From: AG-12 sp035531535
GTDB taxonomy: Bacteria > Chloroflexota > Dormibacteria > Aeolococcales > Bog-877
Reading direction: 5' to 3'
DNA: 36,675 bases
Assembly: GCA_035531535.1 (NCBI GenBank)
Contig: DATKSV010000042.1
Coordinates: 1 to 36,675 of the forward strand
Position 1 is the first letter of the stretch. Each line of letters opens with the position of its first letter. This document shows, piece after piece, positions 14,370-23,011 of the stretch. The notes beneath the pieces are model-generated. The model ran no database searches and was not told the origin of the DNA. It saw nothing but the letters and a program-made list of their open reading frames with translations. The position numbers were made by a program, and so were the translations under genes.

Positions 14370-16510
14370 GCGCCCGGACCGGCGTCTACATCTGCCGTGG
14401 CTGCAGCATCGGCGACAGCCTGGACGTCGACGCCCTCGCCGCCGCCGCCGCGGCAGGGGATGGGGTGGCGGTGACCCGGACGTCGGCCGCATTCTGTCTC
14501 GAGGACGCCCAGCTGATCGCCGACGATGCCACGGAAAAGGTCGACTCGGTGGTGGTTGCCGCCTGCTCGCAGCGGGTGAACCGCCAGGTATTTCGCTTTG
14601 GCGCGACCCCAGTGCGCCGGGTCAACCTGCGCGAGCAGGTGGCCTGGAGCCACCCCCCCCAGGTGGACTCGACTCAGGAGCTGGCCGCCGACCTCCTGCA
14701 GATGGGGATCGCCGCGGCGCGGCTCACCAACCCATCGGTCCCCTACACCCAGGACCACCTCCGCTCGGTCCTGGTGGTGGGCGCCGGCCCGGCTGGGCTG
14801 AGTGCCGCCCTGGCCGCCGGTGAGGCCGGATACCAGGTCACGCTGGTGGACCGTGCTCCCGAGGCCGGAGGGTTCCTGCGCCGCCTGTACCGTGGCTACC
14901 CGGCGGCCGCCGACGCGCCGGCGGATCTGCCTGAGCTCGACCACGTGGCGCTGGTGAAGCGCGTCACCGACCACGCCAACGTGACCCTGATGACAGCCAC
15001 CTCGGTTGTGGAGGTGTCCGGCCAGCCCGGTCGCTTCCGGGCCGCCCTCGACCAGGCAGGACAGTCGCGCCAGGTGGAGGTGGGAGCGGTCGTCTACGCG
15101 ACCGGCTTCGAGCCCGCCCCCGAGCAGCTCTTCTCCCGCTACGGCCTGGGCGAGCTGGGAGACGTGATCACTTCGGTGGGGATGGAGGAGATGGCCCGCC
15201 AGGGGGACATCATCCGGCCCTCGACGGGAGCGCCCGCAGCGCGGGTGGTGATCCTGGCCTGCGACGGGCCGGACGACACCGCGAACCTCCCGTACGTGGG
15301 CAACGTGACCAGCATGGTGGCCCTGAAACAGGCCATGTATGTGCGCCAGCGACATCCCCGAGCCACGGTCCACATCGTCTACCAGGACATGCAGACCCCA
15401 GGGCTCGACGAGCTCTACTACCGCCACGTGCAGGGCCAGCGCGGAATCTTCCTGGTCCGCGGTCAGGCGGGGGCGATCCGCCTCCAGGAGGACGGGGCCC
15501 TGGCGGTCACGGTGACGGGATCGGTGCTGGCCCGCGAGCTCGAGCTTCAAGCCGACCTGGTGGTGCTGCAGGTGGGCATGGTCCCGACCTCAGACCCTCA
15601 GTCGGGAGCTCACTCCAGTCTCCACCTGAACTACCTCCAGGGCGAGGCGTTGCCGACCCATCGGGCCGGCTTCCTGGATTCCAACTTCCTGTGCTTTCCC
15701 TTCGAGACCCGGCGCACGGGAATCTACACCGCCGGGTGCGTGCATCGCGCCCAGGATGTCGCCTCCAGCTCTCGGGACGGGGCCGCGGCGGCGCTCAAGG
15801 CAGTGCAGGCGGTGGAGAAGTCCGCGCAGGGCGCGGCCGTGCACCCGCGGGTTGGCGACCTGGGCTATCCCCAGTTCTTCATGCAAAAGTGCACCGCCTG
15901 CGGCCGCTGCACTCAGGAGTGCCCGTTCGGCGCGCTGGAGCTGGACGCCCAGCGTCACCCGGTGCTCGAGCCCAACCGCTGCCGCCGCTGCGGCATCTGC
16001 ATGGGCGCCTGTCCGGTGCAGGTGATCTCCTTCCCCGACTACTCGGTGGAGATGCTGAGCGCGATGCAGAAGTCGGTGGAGCTGCCCGAGGACGACGACA
16101 AGCCCCGGGTGCTGGTGCTGGCGTGCGAGAACGACGCCTATCCCGCCCTCGACATGGTGGGCATCAACCACCTGCAGTATCCGGCCGACTTCCGAATCGT
16201 GCCGGTGCGCTGCCTGGGCTCGGTCAACTCCGTGGTGGTCGCGGACGCGATCCAGCGCGGCTACGACGGGGTGGTTCTGCTCGGCTGCCGTTCCGGGGAC
16301 AACTACCAGTGCCACTTCATCCAGGGCAGCGAGCTGCTCGGGGTGCGTATGGATAACGTGCGCGAAACCCTGGGCAGGCTGGCCTTGGAGACAGACCGGG
16401 TTCAAGTGCTCGAGACATCCATCGCCGACGCCCGGGCGCTGCCCGGGGAACTGGCCGAGTTCGCCAGCAACATTGCCGCCATGGGCCCGAACCCCATGAA
16501 GGGCTTTTGA
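14366..16510 (+). CDS. qmoB: QmoB-type HdrA/MvhD-like flavoprotein
   Basis: A 714-residue subunit. An N-terminal domain (YICRGCSIG, CSQRVNRQVFRFGA) precedes an FAD domain with VLVVGAGPAGLSAALAAGEA at 135-154. Two ferredoxin motifs lie at Cys 509, 512, 515, 519 and Cys 539, 542, 545, 549. The C-terminal 130 residues are an MvhD-like domain with Cys 587, 616, 641 and 649, the usual [2Fe-2S] set. The HdrA-type Cys cluster that QmoA keeps is lost here: the aligned part reads LACDGPDDTANLPYVGNVTS. The GTG start at 14366 overlaps the qmoA stop. It would pair with QmoA and pass electrons on to the HdrCB protein. Confidence 0.9.
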   Translation: MSARTGVYICRGCSIGDSLDVDALAAAAAAGDGVAVTRTSAAFCLEDAQLIADDATEKVDSVVVAACSQRVNRQVFRFGATPVRRVNLREQVAWSHPPQVDSTQELAADLLQMGIAAARLTNPSVPYTQDHLRSVLVVGAGPAGLSAALAAGEAGYQVTLVDRAPEAGGFLRRLYRGYPAAADAPADLPELDHVALVKRVTDHANVTLMTATSVVEVSGQPGRFRAALDQAGQSRQVEVGAVVYATGFEPAPEQLFSRYGLGELGDVITSVGMEEMARQGDIIRPSTGAPAARVVILACDGPDDTANLPYVGNVTSMVALKQAMYVRQRHPRATVHIVYQDMQTPGLDELYYRHVQGQRGIFLVRGQAGAIRLQEDGALAVTVTGSVLARELELQADLVVLQVGMVPTSDPQSGAHSSLHLNYLQGEALPTHRAGFLDSNFLCFPFETRRTGIYTAGCVHRAQDVASSSRDGAAAALKAVQAVEKSAQGAAVHPRVGDLGYPQFFMQKCTACGRCTQECPFGALELDAQRHPVLEPNRCRRCGICMGACPVQVISFPDYSVEMLSAMQKSVELPEDDDKPRVLVLACENDAYPALDMVGINHLQYPADFRIVPVRCLGSVNSVVVADAIQRGYDGVVLLGCRSGDNYQCHFIQGSELLGVRMDNVRETLGRLALETDRVQVLETSIADARALPGELAEFASNIAAMGPNPMKGF

Positions 16511-16523
16511 GGAGGCGGCAGCG

Positions 16524-17729
16524 ATGAACCAGACCGTTCGGATCCCTCTGCCCGTGCGACCCGACCTGGACTTCATCGACCGCTTGGCGGAGCTGGCCGG
16601 AGACTCCTTCACCCAGTGTTACCAGTGCGGCACCTGCTCGGTGGTTTGCCCCTTCGCCTTTCAGGGGACCGGCCTTCCCCGTCGGGAGATGGCCCTGGCG
16701 CAGTGGGGGCTCAAGGAGGAACTGCTGGCCAGCCCCAACCTGTGGGTGTGCACCACCTGCGGCAACTGCGCTCGCGTCTGCCCGCGCGAGGTCGACATCC
16801 CGGGCACGATCCGGGCGGCCCGCGAGCTCTTCCTGCTCGAGCGCGACCCCAGCCGGGAGCTGGCGACCGCCTTCGAGAACACCAGCCGCCACGGCAACCC
16901 ATTGGGCCAGTCGGCCCGCAAGCGGGCTGACTGGATCGCCGCCGCCGGAGTGGAGGTGCCGATCATGGCCGGCCTGGGCAGACCGGTGGAGGTGCTGTTC
17001 TTCGCCGAATGCTACTGGTCATACCACCCCCGCGGCATCGAGGCGGCTCAGGCCATGGCCAGAATCATGGCCGCACTCAAAACCGACTGGGCGGTGCTGG
17101 GCACCGAGGAACGCTGCGTCGCCGATTCTCAGCGCCTGGCGGGCGAGAGTGGGATCTTCGAGGAGGCGGCCACAGCCAACATCGCGACCCTCGGGAAGTA
17201 TCAATTCACCCGCTTGGTCACGCCCGACCCCCACGCCTACAACGCCTTTCGCAACCTGTATCCGGGACTGGGAGGCAGCTATCAGGTGCAGCACTACACC
17301 CAGTTCCTCGCCGAGCGGTTGGCCGACCTCCGGCTGGCCCCGGTCGCCCCTCGCCGAGTGACCTTCCACGATCCCTGCTACCTGGGCCGCCACAACGGTG
17401 AGTACGAGGCACCGCGGCGCCTGCTCGAAGCGATCCCGGGCCTGGAGATGATCGAAATGGGACACTGCCGAGCCAACGGCTACTGCTGCGGCGGTGGCGG
17501 CGGCGAAATCTGGAACAGTGGCTTCACCCGAGAGCACGTCGACGAGCGCCTGTCCGAAGTCCGGATCCGGGAGGCCATCGCCGCCGGTGCCGATGTGCTG
17601 GCCGTGTGCTGCCCCTTCGAGGTGTCCCTCTTCGAGGATGCGGTCAAATCCACTGGACACCAGGGCCAGCTGGAAGTGCGTGACATTGTGGAGCTTCTGG
17701 ACGAGTCCCTCCGAGCCGGCGGCAACTGA
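16524..17729 (+). CDS. Fused HdrC-HdrB protein in the QmoC position
   Basis: A 401-residue cytoplasmic protein that joins HdrC and HdrB. Two [4Fe-4S] motifs are at Cys 32, 35, 38, 42 and Cys 76, 79, 82, 86. The HdrB part has a complete C-terminal CCG module (FHDPCYLGRHNGEYEAPR with Cys 285; Cys 315; CCGGGGG at 321-322; CCPFEVSLF at 362-363). The N-terminal CCG module is reduced to Cys 163 (FFAECYWSYHPRG) and Cys 198 (TEERCVADSQR). No membrane helix is present, unlike QmoC. Gram-positive sulfate reducers are known to have HdrBC in place of QmoC, so a Qmo partner role is a sound inference. GAGGCGG precedes the ATG. It is paralogous to the gene at 20966. Confidence 0.85.
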   Translation: MNQTVRIPLPVRPDLDFIDRLAELAGDSFTQCYQCGTCSVVCPFAFQGTGLPRREMALAQWGLKEELLASPNLWVCTTCGNCARVCPREVDIPGTIRAARELFLLERDPSRELATAFENTSRHGNPLGQSARKRADWIAAAGVEVPIMAGLGRPVEVLFFAECYWSYHPRGIEAAQAMARIMAALKTDWAVLGTEERCVADSQRLAGESGIFEEAATANIATLGKYQFTRLVTPDPHAYNAFRNLYPGLGGSYQVQHYTQFLAERLADLRLAPVAPRRVTFHDPCYLGRHNGEYEAPRRLLEAIPGLEMIEMGHCRANGYCCGGGGGEIWNSGFTREHVDERLSEVRIREAIAAGADVLAVCCPFEVSLFEDAVKSTGHQGQLEVRDIVELLDESLRAGGN

Positions 17730-17855
17730 TCCGAGCCGGCTCCGGCGGGGCCGGCATGGCCGCGAGGGCCAGGGGCCATCGGTCGACTTTCGAGGCGAGC
17801 TTGGGGGACTGGTTCCGACTTTCGGCGGCAGCTACAGTTGCCGTGCAACGGAGCG
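17730..17855. other. Intergenic part between the two sulfur operons
   Basis: No gene seen. Just after the HdrCB stop, two GCCGGC blocks (17735-17740 and 17750-17755) can pair in a 6-bp stem, a weak candidate terminator without a T-run. The rest leads into the twin operator at 17856. Confidence 0.3.
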
Positions 17856-17928
17856 GATTTCCCCACTTCGGGGGATGCGATTCACCCCCGTTGGGGGAGT
17901 GTCACGGGGCCGGCGCCGCCACATACTG
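17856..17928 (+). promoter_or_regulatory. Operator and promoter of the sHdr operon (twin copy B)
   Basis: TTTCCCC-N5-GGGGGATG and CCCCC-GTT-GGGGG dyads, then CATACT at 17922-17927. It aligns without a gap to the copy at 8421: 38 of the first 47 bases are the same, and CATACTG is identical at the same place. The start codon (17963) is 107 nt from the motif start in both copies. AGGAGG lies at the same position in both leaders. This copy is intergenic, so its conservation is not forced by coding. Confidence 0.8.
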
Positions 17929-17962
17929 AAGCCCAGCCATTGACCAAGGAGGCAGGTAGCTG

Positions 17963-19165
17963 ATGAGCGAAGCGCCCTCCGACATGATCGCCGGGACCAC
18001 GCTGGCCCGAAAGTTTCAAAGAGACCCGGCCCAGGCCCCCACCGAGGACCTTCGGGAAGCGGTCTTCGAGCTGGAGAGGCAGGGCGAGTGGGTGGTGCAA
18101 CGGGTGCCCGAGCCCTACATTGAGGTCGAGACCAAGTACGGTCGCAAGAAGAAGATCCCAGTTCAGCACACCTGGCACCACAAGAGCTGCGGTCAGTGCG
18201 GCCACATCCCGGGCTACTCAACCTCCATCTTCTGGTTGCACCGCGCCCTCGAGCTGGACTACAACGATCCGCGCGACCAGACCTCCTGCACGGCCTGGAA
18301 CTACTACGCCTCCGCCACCTCCAACGCGGGCGCCCAGGCGGCCGTGGCCCAGCGCAACTTCGCCGCCGCGTACGAGACCGGCTACTACCCGATGATCCAC
18401 TGCGGCACCAGCTACGGGCACTACAAGGAGGTGCGGGAGCAGCTGGTCCACAACCCCGAGCTGCGCAGCCAGGTGCGCGAGATCATGACCCGATTGGGCA
18501 AGCCCCTGGTGATCCCCGAGGAGATCGTCCACTACAGCGAGTGGGTCCATGCGATGCGCCACGAGTTCGCCCAGCGCAAGGTGCTGGATCTGTCCCAGAT
18601 CACGGTCACGGTCCACCCCGCCTGCCACTACTACAAGCTGGTCGCGGAGGACGCCATCTACGACCAGGATATCTACAGCGGGCAGCGAACCGCCATCGTG
18701 TCGGCCGTGGTCGAGGCCATGGGGGCCAAGGTGGCCGATTACTCGACCTGGTTCGATTGCTGCGGGTTCGGCTTCCGTCACATCCTGGTGCAGCGCGACT
18801 TCACCCGCTCCTTCGCCACCCTGCGCAAGATCGAGGTGATGAAGAACGAGGCCAATCCCGATGTGGTCCTGACCCATGACACCGGTTGTGTCACGACCTT
18901 GGACAAGAGCCAGTTCGTGGGCAAGGCCAAGGGCTTCAACGTTGGCATCCCGGTCATGTCGGAGGCCCAGTTCGTGGCCCTGGCCATGGGGGCCCATCCC
19001 TACCGGGTGTGCCAGCTCCACTGGCATTCGGTCGACTACCGGCCCCTGCTCGAGAAGATGGGCATCGACTGGGAGGCCCGATGGGCCGAGTTCGAACAGG
19101 ACCTGAAGCGGATCCAGCGCGGTGAGATGCAGTACCTCACCTGGGAGCAGACCGGTGTCAAGTGA
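17963..19165 (+). CDS. shdrB1: Sulfur-oxidation HdrB-like subunit
   Basis: A 400-residue HdrB-type protein with two Cys-rich halves. After a 70-residue N-terminal extension comes KSCGQCGHIPGYSTSIFW (Cys 76, 79), which I associate with sHdrB of sulfur oxidisers. Then come Cys 109 (TSCTAWNYYAS), Cys 147, Cys 221 (HPACHYYKL), Cys 266-267 (WFDCCGFGFRH) and Cys 309 (THDTGCVTT). These would hold non-cubane [4Fe-4S] clusters where sulfur-sulfur chemistry occurs. AAGGAGGCAGGTAGCTG precedes the ATG. It opens the sHdr operon and overlaps shdrA by 11 nt. Confidence 0.85.
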   Translation: MSEAPSDMIAGTTLARKFQRDPAQAPTEDLREAVFELERQGEWVVQRVPEPYIEVETKYGRKKKIPVQHTWHHKSCGQCGHIPGYSTSIFWLHRALELDYNDPRDQTSCTAWNYYASATSNAGAQAAVAQRNFAAAYETGYYPMIHCGTSYGHYKEVREQLVHNPELRSQVREIMTRLGKPLVIPEEIVHYSEWVHAMRHEFAQRKVLDLSQITVTVHPACHYYKLVAEDAIYDQDIYSGQRTAIVSAVVEAMGAKVADYSTWFDCCGFGFRHILVQRDFTRSFATLRKIEVMKNEANPDVVLTHDTGCVTTLDKSQFVGKAKGFNVGIPVMSEAQFVALAMGAHPYRVCQLHWHSVDYRPLLEKMGIDWEARWAEFEQDLKRIQRGEMQYLTWEQTGVK

Positions 19166-20225
19166 GGCGGTCCTGGTAATAGGCGGCGGCCCCGCTGGGT
19201 TGGAGGCGGCCCGGGGAGTGGCCGAGCTCGGCCACGAGGTCATCCTGGTCGAGCGCCGGCAGCGCTTGGGCGGCACCCCGGACTCTGCCGGCTACTCCGC
19301 CTTCGCCCTCGACCACCGTCCCGCTCAGGAGGTGCTGGAAATCGCCCGCCAGGCGATTTTGACACAGCCGCTGGTCCAGCTCCACATGGAGACCGAGGTC
19401 ACCGCCTTCACGGGCGAGCCGGGAGCATTCCGGGCGACCCTGAAACAAGCCGATGGGTCGACCATCGATGTCAACTGCGGGGCGGCGGTGATAGCCACCG
19501 GCTTCGACCACTTCGATCCCGGCCGGGAGACCCAGGCCTATGGCTACTACGAGTACGAGGATGTGATCACCCTGGTCGACGCCGAGCGGATGCTGGCCGC
19601 CAAGCGGTTCGTGCGCCCATCCACCGGCAAGCCGCCCGAGCAGGTCTGCTTCATCCAGTGCGTCGGCTCTCGGGACCGCCGCATCGGCAACGAGTACTGC
19701 TCCAAAGTCTGCTGCGGGGTCGCCAGCAAGGAGGCCTCCGAGATCCGCGAGCTGGTCCCTGACTGCCGGGTCTTCATCTTCTATATCGACATGCGCATGT
19801 ACGGATTCTGGGAGGACCGGATTTACTGGAAGGCCCAGGAGCAAGACCACGTTAATTTCGTGCGGGGCATCGTCACCGAGGTAATCCGCAAGGGCGACCG
19901 ACTGCTCGTCAAGGGCGAGGACACCACCATGAACCGCCCCATGGAAGTCCCCATGGACATGGTGATCCTGTCAGTGGGCATGGTGCCGTCGGAGGGCACC
20001 CGGGCGATCGGAAAGCTGCTCGGCGTGGCCCAGGACAAACATGGCTTCATCTCCCCTACGGAGAACGCCCTCGACACCGTCAGCACCTCGGTGGCGGGCA
20101 TCTATGTTGCCGGGGCCGCGGCCGGACCCAAGGATCTTGACGACAGCGTGTCGATGGCGGGGTCCGCGGCCATGAAGTCAGTGAGCTTCCTTCGCCGCAG
20201 GGCGGCGGCCACCGTGGCGAGATGA
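19155..20225 (+). CDS. shdrA: Sulfur-oxidation HdrA-like flavoprotein
   Basis: A 356-residue FAD protein, short because it lacks the ferredoxin domains of QmoA and methanogen HdrA. It opens VLVIGGGPAGLEAARGVAEL. The HdrA-type Cys cluster is complete at 165-187 (VCFIQCVGSRD and YCSKVCCGVASKE). The C-terminal FAD part has VDMVILSVG-like and IYVAGAAAGPKDL sequence. In sulfur oxidisers sHdrA is the electron-carrying core of the cytoplasmic sHdr complex. I choose the GTG at 19155, 11 nt inside the HdrB gene, with GGGAG upstream; an ATG at 19122 is less likely. It overlaps the next gene (ATGA). Confidence 0.88.
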   Translation: MSSEAVLVIGGGPAGLEAARGVAELGHEVILVERRQRLGGTPDSAGYSAFALDHRPAQEVLEIARQAILTQPLVQLHMETEVTAFTGEPGAFRATLKQADGSTIDVNCGAAVIATGFDHFDPGRETQAYGYYEYEDVITLVDAERMLAAKRFVRPSTGKPPEQVCFIQCVGSRDRRIGNEYCSKVCCGVASKEASEIRELVPDCRVFIFYIDMRMYGFWEDRIYWKAQEQDHVNFVRGIVTEVIRKGDRLLVKGEDTTMNRPMEVPMDMVILSVGMVPSEGTRAIGKLLGVAQDKHGFISPTENALDTVSTSVAGIYVAGAAAGPKDLDDSVSMAGSAAMKSVSFLRRRAAATVAR

Positions 20226-20965
20226 GCATGGCCACCGGCCAGGTGGTGGATACCGAGGCAGCCCAGGAGTTCATGCGGGAAGCCAGACGGCTGATTCAGG
20301 AGCCAGAGCTGGACGGGATCGCAGAGGAGCTCCGAGTCAAGTCGCTACGCTTCGGGGAGCTGCTGGGCCGAGACTCGCTGCCCCGCATCTCTGGGGAGCA
20401 ACTGCACCGGTTGCTGCGGACCATCTTCAGCTCCCGGCGGCACTGCGACCAGGTGCTGGCCCAGATTGGGGAGGATGGCTGGCGTGAATCCCTATGGAGT
20501 CTGCTCCATGGCCAGGATCCAGTCGCCATCAGGCTCGACCGCTTTGACCAGGAGCTGGCCGCCGTCGATCCCGGGATCCGGCGGGACGTGGCCGGGGAGG
20601 TGCTGCACTTCTTCGACCCCGAGCGGTACTGGCTCTGGACCAGGTGGATCTGGGACCCGGAGCTGGGAACCGGGGCACTGCCCCTGGTCACCATGGAGGA
20701 GCACGACCTGGCGGCTGATTCGCCGGGAGCGACCTACCTTCGGGTCGGCGCCGGAATCGCGTTCGTCAACCAGACCGGGCGCTCCGTAGGGTTCACCCGC
20801 TTTGGCGAGGAGGCCTTCGGGGTCGATGTATACCTGGCCTGTGTGTATGGGGTCTATCTCTACACGATCACGAGGATCCGAATGACCCAGGAGTTCAACC
20901 AGGTCATCCCCCCCCTGCCGCAGCTGGCCCGCCGCCTGCTCGGCGTCCACCGGATGGAGGTCTGA
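20222..20965 (+). CDS. Conserved 'hyp' protein of the sHdr cluster
   Basis: A 247-residue cytoplasmic protein without Cys clusters (only two cysteines). It has an all-helical N-terminal half (LDGIAEELRVKSLRFGELLG; LHRLLRTIFSSRRHCD) and an alpha/beta second half (VLHFFDPERYWLWTRWIWDP; VGFTRFGEEAFGVDVY). Known sHdr clusters carry a gene named 'hyp' next to shdrA, and I take this as that gene by position and size. It overlaps shdrA (ATGA) and touches the next gene with no gap, so it is made together with its neighbours. Its function is unknown; a structural or assembly role in the complex is a guess. Confidence 0.65.
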   Translation: MSMATGQVVDTEAAQEFMREARRLIQEPELDGIAEELRVKSLRFGELLGRDSLPRISGEQLHRLLRTIFSSRRHCDQVLAQIGEDGWRESLWSLLHGQDPVAIRLDRFDQELAAVDPGIRRDVAGEVLHFFDPERYWLWTRWIWDPELGTGALPLVTMEEHDLAADSPGATYLRVGAGIAFVNQTGRSVGFTRFGEEAFGVDVYLACVYGVYLYTITRIRMTQEFNQVIPPLPQLARRLLGVHRMEV

Positions 20966-22231
20966 ATGCCCGAGGTAGAACCGGAACGGGTCCACGAGGA
21001 CGCCCATCTAGTCTTTGAGGGAATGGACATATCCGGCCAGTGGAACCGGATGTTCGAACAGCGGGTGATCTGGCAACACGATATCAGCGCCCTCGACCGG
21101 GTCACGGAGATCCCCGGCGCGGAGTCGCTCGGCTACTGCTACCAGTGCGGTAAATGCACCCCCGCCTGCCCGGTCGACCATGTGGGTGATTACAGCCCGC
21201 GCAAGGTCTTCCGGCGCACCCAGGTGGGGGCCGACCTGCTGACCAGTCCCGACCTCTGGCTCTGCACCACCTGTGGCAACTGCCTGCGGGTCTGCCCCAA
21301 GGAAGTCAACATGCTCCAGATCATGCCGGCCGTGCGGGAGAAGGCCGTGACCGCTGGCAACGTCCCCGCCGAGTTGCAGAAGGCGTTCGAGAATACCTTT
21401 CAGTACGGCAACCCGATGGGCGAGCCGGCGCGCAAACGAGCCGACTGGGTGGCCGAGGCGGGCGCCCCGGTGACCATCCTCAGCCGCGAGCCACGCCCGG
21501 TGGACGTGCTCTTCTTCGTCGAGTGCTACTGGGCCTATCATCCCCGTGGCCGCGACGCCGCCCGCGCCTTCGCCCGCACCATGGCGACCCTGGGGATCGA
21601 CTGGGGGATTTTGGGCGCGGAAGAGAAATGTTCCTGCGACAGCCAGCGCGCGGCTGGGGAGCGCGGCCTCTTCGAGATGGTGGCGGAGCAAAACATCGCC
21701 ACCTTGGCGCGCTATCAGTTCAATCGGCTGGTCACTCCCGACCCCCACGCCTACAACTCGTTTCGGAACGAGTACCCCCGCCTGGGGGGCGCCTACGACA
21801 TCACCCACTACACCCAGTTCCTGGCCCCGCTGATGGCCCAGCTCCCCTGGCAGCGCGAGTTGCCCTACCGGGTCACCTTCCATGATCCCTGCTACTTGGG
21901 CCGCCATAACGGCGAGTACGACGCTCCCCGCGAGATGATCCGCCAGATCCCGGGGCTGGAGTTCGTGGAAATGTTCCGTTGCAAGGAGAACGGCTACTGC
22001 TGCGGGGGCGGCGGTGGCGGCATGTGGCTGGACAGCTTCACCGGTCAGCACACCAAGCAACGCCTCAGCGAGCGCCGCGTCCAGGAGGCGGTGGAGACCG
22101 GCGCGGAGATGCTGGTGGTGTGCTGCCCCTACGAGGTCTCCCGCTTCGAGGATGCCGTGAAATCCACTGGAAACGAGGGCCGTTTGCTGGTCCGCGATGT
22201 CATCGAACTCGTGGACGAGGCTCTTCACTAG
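20966..22231 (+). CDS. Fused HdrC-HdrB protein of the sHdr operon
   Basis: A 421-residue protein, paralogous over its whole length to the one at 16524. [4Fe-4S] motifs: Cys 58, 61, 64, 68 and Cys 100, 103, 106, 110. The C-terminal CCG module is complete (FHDPCYLGRHNGEYDAPR, Cys 309; Cys 339; CCGGGGGG at 345-346; CCPYEVSRF at 386-387). The N-terminal module is reduced: Cys 187 (FFVECYWAYHPRG) and Cys 222 and 224 (EEKCSCDSQR). It likely matches the sHdrB3 subunit of the EtfAB-containing sHdr type (from memory). It lies directly before etfB, so it may link sHdr to EtfAB. Confidence 0.83.
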   Translation: MPEVEPERVHEDAHLVFEGMDISGQWNRMFEQRVIWQHDISALDRVTEIPGAESLGYCYQCGKCTPACPVDHVGDYSPRKVFRRTQVGADLLTSPDLWLCTTCGNCLRVCPKEVNMLQIMPAVREKAVTAGNVPAELQKAFENTFQYGNPMGEPARKRADWVAEAGAPVTILSREPRPVDVLFFVECYWAYHPRGRDAARAFARTMATLGIDWGILGAEEKCSCDSQRAAGERGLFEMVAEQNIATLARYQFNRLVTPDPHAYNSFRNEYPRLGGAYDITHYTQFLAPLMAQLPWQRELPYRVTFHDPCYLGRHNGEYDAPREMIRQIPGLEFVEMFRCKENGYCCGGGGGGMWLDSFTGQHTKQRLSERRVQEAVETGAEMLVVCCPYEVSRFEDAVKSTGNEGRLLVRDVIELVDEALH

Positions 22232-22241
22232 GAGGCTATTA

Positions 22242-23009
22242 GTGCATATCGCCGTGATCTTGAAGCAGGTCCCCGACCTGGTGGAGGAGGTCGAGGTCGA
22301 CTCCAATGGAACCGACATCGACCGCGACAGCATCAAATGGAAACTGAATGAGTTCGACGACCACGCCCTGGAGCAGGCAGTCCTGCTCAAGGAAAGCGCC
22401 GGAGCCGAGGTGACCGCAGTCGCGCTGGCGGGGGATGGCGTCGACCAGGTGCTGTACGCGGCGGTTGCCCGGGGCGCCGACCGAGCGCTGAAGGTGGCCA
22501 CCTCGGACGACCGGACCGATGCCCCCAGGGCCGCGGCGGCGTTGGCCGAAGTGCTGACCGACATGGGGGTGGACCTGGTGCTGACTGGGGTCCAGGCTGT
22601 GGACGATCTGCATGGGCAGCTGGCCCCGATCCTGGCCACCCATCTGGGTTGGCCCCACGTCAGCGTGGTGAGCGGGGTCAACTTGGAGGGCAACCAGGTG
22701 CGAGCGCAACAGGAGTACTCCGGGGGTCGGATGGCGACTATCGAAGTCGACATGCCGGCGGTTTTGGGAGTGCAGGCGGCGACCAGGCCGCCGCGGTATG
22801 TGCCCATCAGCCGCCTCCGCCAGGTGATGGCTTCGGCCGAGCTGGCGTCGGTGTCAGCGGCGGGAGAGGCTCCTGCGCTTGGCTCCACGGTGACCCGCCT
22901 GGCCGCGCCAGCCCAGGGGGAAGGCGCTCAGATGCTGGAGGGCCGGCCCGAATCGGTGGCTGAGCAGATCGTGGCGCTGCTTCGTGAACGCGGCCTGGTG
23001 GAGGCGTGA
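22242..23009 (+). CDS. etfB: Electron transfer flavoprotein, beta subunit
   Basis: A 255-residue EtfB. Family marks: HIAVILKQVPDLVEEVEVD, KLNEFDDHALEQAVLLKE, ALAGDGVDQVLYAAVARGAD, GVQAVDDLHGQLAPILATHLGWP, and YSGGRMATIEVDMPAVLGVQ. EtfAB heterodimers move electrons between dehydrogenases and a quinone reductase. The GTG at 22242 has AGGAGG upstream at 22230. Between the HdrCB and EMO-like genes, its expected job is to carry electrons from sHdr toward the membrane protein encoded at 23985. Whether it bifurcates electrons cannot be told from this reading. Confidence 0.93.
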   Translation: MHIAVILKQVPDLVEEVEVDSNGTDIDRDSIKWKLNEFDDHALEQAVLLKESAGAEVTAVALAGDGVDQVLYAAVARGADRALKVATSDDRTDAPRAAAALAEVLTDMGVDLVLTGVQAVDDLHGQLAPILATHLGWPHVSVVSGVNLEGNQVRAQQEYSGGRMATIEVDMPAVLGVQAATRPPRYVPISRLRQVMASAELASVSAAGEAPALGSTVTRLAAPAQGEGAQMLEGRPESVAEQIVALLRERGLVEA

Positions 23010-23011
23010 CG

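Noticed and set aside
14018..15550. Long leftward frame of 510 codons over qmoA and qmoB
   Set aside because: Antisense shadow of two well-supported genes; no ribosome-binding site and no domain.
21008..22888. Leftward frame of 626 codons over the HdrCB and etfB genes
   Set aside because: Antisense to two firm genes; composition is typical of reverse-strand reading.
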